Source: Mycteria americana
Lineage: Eukaryota; Chordata; Aves; Ciconiiformes; Ciconiidae
Assembly (NCBI RefSeq): GCF_035582795.1
Contig: NC_134367.1
Coordinates: 89,139,062-89,203,061 of the forward strand
Length of the DNA: 64,000 nt
Direction: 5' to 3'
Shown here: piece after piece, positions 59,596 through 64,000 of the stretch
Layout: each line of letters starts with the position of its first letter
Position numbering within the stretch: the first letter of the stretch is position 1
Position numbers and translations under genes: made by a program
The notes under the pieces: generated by a model
The model's input: the letters and a program-made list of their open reading frames with translations, nothing else
What the model was told of the DNA's origin: nothing
Database searches by the model: none

Positions 59596-62089
59596 TGCAC
59601 TTCACTTTCTCATTCTGAAATTAGGTTTTCCAAAGACTAAGGTACTGGTGCATTGTGTGATTTAAGGATGTGACTAGATTTTCTTTCTTACATCTAATTC
59701 ATTTGTTTCTCTCTTGTTTACCAGTCACAAAGACCTATACGTTCCATACTGTCAGTTTGAGACTTGGTATAAAACAGGGACTCAACTCATTACACTAACA
59801 GTTTCACCCAACATAGCAAATAAATGACATATGTTTTGGTGCATCAGCAATAGGGTAGAACTTGGCGTTCTGGAGTGTATGAATTCAGCCTGGCTTCTCC
59901 TTTCCCTGTGCCTGTCTCTGAAGGAAAAAAAATGTTTGATTTCCAGATTAATTTTAATTCCTATCATGTTGAGCTTACTAATTCTGTAGTATTATTACAC
60001 TGGACACTCTAAGGGTGTGCTATTAAGTAGTAGTACTTGTTCCAAATACTTTAAAAGTGGAATAGAAAAGACTTAAGGTGTGAGAAGAGAGCTAAAGGTG
60101 GTGGTGGGGGGGGTATACGAGGGCTGAATGCACTGGCACTGATGGCTCTAAATGAAGCACTTTACAGACTGAAGTGCTTTAAATTGCAAACCTTCTTTGT
60201 CAGTCCTAGTTACTTAGTTCTTTCTAGCTTGGTCTGCCACTGTCTTGCCTGTTTAATATTCCACTTAAGTATAACAAGAGATGAAACATCCAAGATGCCT
60301 CTATCCTCCAGGAGTCAGCTCTACTGATGTGAATACTTGTGTTAGCTGTTTATAAGCAATGAGCTAAACAGGGGTAGAAAGAGGAGGGGGAGAAGGGGAA
60401 GGAAAACTGTTGTGACTTCTCTTAATTTATTGTTCTTTTTATCAGCAAAGGAAATAAATTCTGTCCCTTTCCTACTCCAAATGCATGCACTTTGGATAAT
60501 AGGAATGGTTTCAATAAGCACACACTGCTAAGGCCCAGATAAGGGCTATTTCTGTGCTTGAAATATCAAGGACCAGAGTGTGCTATGTGGGAAGCTGGTG
60601 TGGAATCATGCCGCCGAGAAAGCAGTGTGTAGTAATGCGCATGGATGACACTGATAAATGGCTCCTCTAAGCAAGCATCTGCAGCAAATTGTCAGACTGA
60701 GACTTCCCAGCATACCCTGGACCCCTGCATGAATGAAATCTCTGTTGTGCCATTATTTACCCACCTCCATATGAAATGAGAGGATAGGATTCATTGCTTC
60801 AATGCAGCTTTTATGAGTTTGCTCTCTTTATGTACATGTATGTGCATGTCTGTATATATTTCTGCACTGCTTCCTGCAGCAATGGCTGCAGAACTCCCTG
60901 TGTCCTCTCACTGATTAGCCATACAGCTTTTTGAAATGGGACAAAATGGCTTTCAGGGTAAAGGACAGGTCTTTTACTTCTGGAAACCTAAAATGAAATG
61001 TGTTCTATGTATTCTGTTCTTTGGCCAGACACATGTATAATTAAGGTAAGTAATAAGCATGGTTGGTTTTTTGTTCTTTTATTTTGTTGTGGTTGTTTTA
61101 GTAGAGGTTGTGGTGTCTGGGAAAGAAAAGGGAAAGGTCTTGGATTCCCTCTTTTCCTTTTCGAAGAATCATGATTACTGCCTTCATAAGGCAGTGAGAC
61201 AGTCTGCAAATCTATTTTGCACTGAAGTAAAGCCTCTTATCTTTTCCTTGTTACCACTGGACATCACTGATGCATGGAAAGAATTGGACTTGCTCTTTGC
61301 CTTTCTTCAATATGTATTTTTTTACTTCTTTGTGGCGATTTTCTAGAATAACTTGTCATGGAAACTGAAACACTGGTAATTTAAGCTTTGATGTAAAGGT
61401 CTCTTGAGATCAGGGTAGAATTTCTGGCCAACCTAGGAAAAAAACCCAAACCAGTGTTTGGTGGTTAGCATATACTCCCAGTACATAAAGATCCAGATAA
61501 GTTCCCTGCTCTTCTTAATTCCAGCCAATACGTCAAACCTCAGGGCTCTGAGAAATGAACTTCTGTGGGTTTAACTGCAAGGATATAAAATGGTAACCTC
61601 TGACAGAGCAGCAGAAAGGTAACACTGTGTGTCAGAGCAGAAGGACTTACCATGCACACGTAACGTAGCTACCAGATTACACTAACAAGCACCTTAGCCC
61701 AAGTTTGCCTTCAGTGGCAGTGTAAATAAATCCAACAGGGAGTTTTGGTGCAGCTGAGGTGAGGATATATGTCCTGTCCCACCACCCTGCTGTGGTGTTG
61801 ATGGCTGTCTGCAGCTGTCTGCTTCACCCTGCTGCTGCAGCTCTCTTAAATTGTTGCTTGACTAGTGGAGCCCTCAGCTTCTTGCTATCTTAACCTTTGC
61901 CCGCAGGCTATTTCTGTCTGTCTTGCTGGCTTTTTGTAAAAAACTTTAATATTTGTTTGCTCTGATGTGGAACGGGACTTTCCCCCAAGAAGTTTCCATA
62001 GGAAAAGACCTTTTTTAATCACTCAATGGAAGCGGATGGATGCTCCTAGAGGTAGAGTCAAGTGATTTGTAACACTTGTAAATGAACTC
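59596..62089. other. KIF26B intron 2
   Basis: No gene or mobile element recognised. The exact left edge of the retroviral leader that follows cannot be fixed and may lie anywhere from about 61950 to 62090. Confidence 0.5.
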
Positions 62090-62100
62090 TTCCCCTTGTC

Positions 62101-62333
62101 CCTGCTCCAGCTTGGATTTATCTACAGATGCTTTGAGGTGTACCTTCTCCAGTGTGGACTTATCCTTGGGCCACAATCCCTTCAGAGGTATACCTGCTGT
62201 GGCACAGACATAACTATGGCCACAGATGCTTCGAGATGTACCTGCTCTGGCATGGGCTTATCCATGGCCACAGATACTTCAGGGTGTCCTGCTCCTGTGT
62301 GGACTCACCCACAGGTCACAGTCCCTTCCACTC
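62101..62333. repeat. Decayed tandem array in the ERV leader
   Basis: Five imperfect units start at 62101, 62143, 62193, 62241 and 62288, lengths about 42-50 bp. Each opens with CCTGCTCC or a close variant (CCTTCTCC, CCTGCTGT, CCTGCTCT) and continues with a version of GTGTGGACTTATCC then CCACAG. The open frames across it (up to 119 codons on +) follow from the lack of stops in the unit and are not taken as genes. Confidence 0.8.
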
Positions 62334-62640
62334 GAGTTCATATTGGAGTTCCAGCCTGTCCAGTACAGCAGCGGTGCCCTGGCCATCTGCCAGCCCAGGC
62401 GCATGGCCATTGCTGTTATCAAAATGTTCCCAGGCACAGCAGAGTAAGATGATCAGCAGTATAGCAAGCAGCAAAAGCAAAAAGCAGTCACTAGCAAGCC
62501 CTAGACTCTAATATACAGTAAGGCAAGCGAGGCCCATGGCAAGCACAGAAGCCTGCTGATTAATAGCTAAACAGCAATAACAGCTATAAATTTGAACTAG
62601 CACATTTCAATCAAGACTGTTGTTATCTCAAACCCTTCAA

Positions 62641-62658
62641 GCCCCACACTGGGTGCCA
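62641..62658 (-). promoter_or_regulatory. Retroviral primer-binding site, tRNA-Lys type
   Basis: On the minus strand it reads TGGCACCCAGTGTGGGGC. It differs at three places, all transitions, from the site known for tRNA-Lys(1,2) primers. It starts 8 bases after the LTR end, more than the 0-3 bases typical of many retroviruses. Confidence 0.7.
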
Positions 62659-62666
62659 AAAAGGAC

Positions 62667-63236
62667 TGTTGTGGTTTAACCTCAGCTGGCAACTAAGCAC
62701 CACACAGCTGCTTGCTCGCTCCCCCCCCACCCCAGTGAGATGGGGGAGAGAATGGAAAGAGTAAAAGTGAGAAAACTTGTAGGTTGAGTTTAATAGTTAA
62801 AGCAAAAGCAAGCAAAGCAAAGCAAGGAATTCATTCACTCCTTCCCATGGGCAGGCAGGTGTTCAGCCATCTCCAGGAAAGCAGGGCTCCATCATAGGTA
62901 ATGGTTACTTGGGAAGACAAACACCATCACTTCAAATATCTCTTTCCCCCCCTTCCTTCTTCTTCCCCAGCTTTATATACTGAGCATGACATCATGTGGT
63001 GTGGAATATCCCTTTAGTCAGTTGGGGTCAGCTGTCCCAGCTGTGTCCTCTCCTGGCTTCTTGTGCACCTGGCAGAGCATGGGAAGCTGAAAAGGCCTTG
63101 ATTTAGTATAAACACTACTTAGCAACAACTAAAACATCCCTGTATTATCAACGCTGTTTCCAGCACAAATCCAAAACACAGCCCCATACTAGCTACTATA
63201 AAGAAAATTAACTCTAGCCCAGGCAAAACCAGTACA
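62667..63236 (-). repeat. 5' LTR of the third ERVL-like element
   Basis: 570 bp; minus-strand start TGTACTGGTTTTGCC, end CCACAACA. It shares the middle block (GGCAGGCAGGTGTTCAGCC) with the solo LTR at 43115 but carries a GCACCTGGCAGAGCATGGGA block like the LTR at 4659. A TATA box (TATAAAG, minus) lies near 62971-62977. Confidence 0.9.
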
Positions 63237-64000
63237 CACTTAGATGCTCATGGAAGTAACAGGACTTCACACAGTTGCAAATATTCACATCAATGTGCCC
63301 ATTACTGGAGTACATGCATAGATCTCATCTCAGTAAAATTTCTGCTTCTTCTGTTTTTAAAGCTGTGGAGATACAGAGCAACTTGGTGAACTAATTAGTT
63401 GCATAAAACGGAGTCCAGGTTTCCTACATGCTTGTGCTCTTGACTCATGGGCTTTTTGTTTCTTGCTAATGTTGCTCATATCATTCTGCAGCAGCTCTTG
63501 TATGCTGGCTCAGCATTGGCTCTTCTGACTCTGTACAGAGAGGAAGAAGGGAGTTGTGGTTTGCATTTCAAAGCTGTCGGCCTTAAAGGGATTGGAATAT
63601 GGCAGTTGAATATATGGTAACTAATTACCCAGTTATGACAAAAAGTCTTTTAGAAAGACCTTGACTTCTGATTCTGTGATTGGTACCAGAAGCTGGCTGT
63701 TAGTTTAACAAAAAAAAAAAGAAGAAATTGCTAATGGGGTTGGGTGTGTTTCTGTGATTTTTTTTCAAGAGTGTGTTTATTAATTCTCTTTCTTTTTTCC
63801 TCCTACCTTGGACAGTTCATATCTATGAATAATTTAATTGTCCTTGGCTGTTTGCTGTTGTGAATGGCATGCTGTTAGGCATTCTGTATTCATGTGGTAT
63901 TTGTTAATGTTTGTTTTGTATTCTGTCTGCCTCTCTGTCTTTCCAGAGATCAAATGGATGATGCAAGGCTTGACAACATATAAATGCTATTAAACTGTAT
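63237..64000. other. KIF26B intron 2 to window end
   Basis: No exon recognised. An acceptor-like TGTCTTTCCAG occurs at about 63936-63946, but the sequence after it soon meets a stop and does not look like KIF26B. Confidence 0.5.

Larger units (their letters stand above)
62090..63236 (-). mobile_element. ERVL-like 5' LTR plus leader, rest deleted
   Basis: Read on the minus strand: LTR 63236-62667, an 8-base spacer, a primer-binding site, then about 550 bases of non-coding leader ending in a short tandem array. No gag or pol follows, and no second LTR is seen, so the element is truncated on its 3' side. The orientation is opposite to KIF26B. Confidence 0.85.

Noticed and set aside
62096..62511. 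118- and 119-codon frames on the + strand
   Set aside because: They follow the stop-free tandem units of the retroviral leader, which lies in antisense to these frames.
47664..64000. KIF26B exon 3 inside the window
   Set aside because: No segment encodes the expected second CxxC region between an acceptor and donor. It probably lies beyond 64000.

Overview
This is vertebrate nuclear DNA, almost certainly from a bird. It holds spliced exons with GT/AG borders, CpG-island promoters, a CR1 LINE ending in the ATTCTGTG-type 3' repeat, and LTR elements of a kind widespread in birds. Two protein genes are recognisable, both on the + strand and in the same order as on human 1q44: EFCAB2 (also DRC8, a dynein regulatory complex EF-hand protein), then KIF26B (an atypical kinesin). 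No species can be named from the sequence alone.

Layout. 1-11890 is the 5' flank or first intron of EFCAB2; a truncated endogenous retrovirus lies in it in antisense (4659-8765). Six EFCAB2 exons lie between 11891 and 24477. Their reading phases join exactly and encode the last 153 residues; the start codon lies outside the window. A poly(A) signal follows at 24598. The 22 kb from 24604 to 46250 is intergenic and holds a MIR-like SINE, an old palindromic repeat, simple repeats, a solo LTR with intact target-site duplication (43115-43703), and an unassigned CpG island (about 44190-44720). The KIF26B promoter island and first two coding exons are at 46270-47830. The rest is the start of a large KIF26B intron with a CR1 copy (54832-55319) and the leader and 5' LTR of another retrovirus-like element (62090-63236).

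The two genes are not known to share a pathway. EFCAB2 belongs to the ciliary axoneme; KIF26B acts in cytoplasmic microtubule and cell-polarity signalling. They are simply syntenic neighbours.

I saw no previously undescribed biological system. The observations most worth checking are a family of perfect short inverted repeats that look like template-switch mutations (23-bp, 17-bp, 12-bp and 11-bp arms), a mosaic LTR, a minisatellite-like array in the ERV leader, and the orphan CpG island 2.2 kb upstream of the KIF26B start codon. All three dated-looking LTR elements are inserted in antisense to the host genes.
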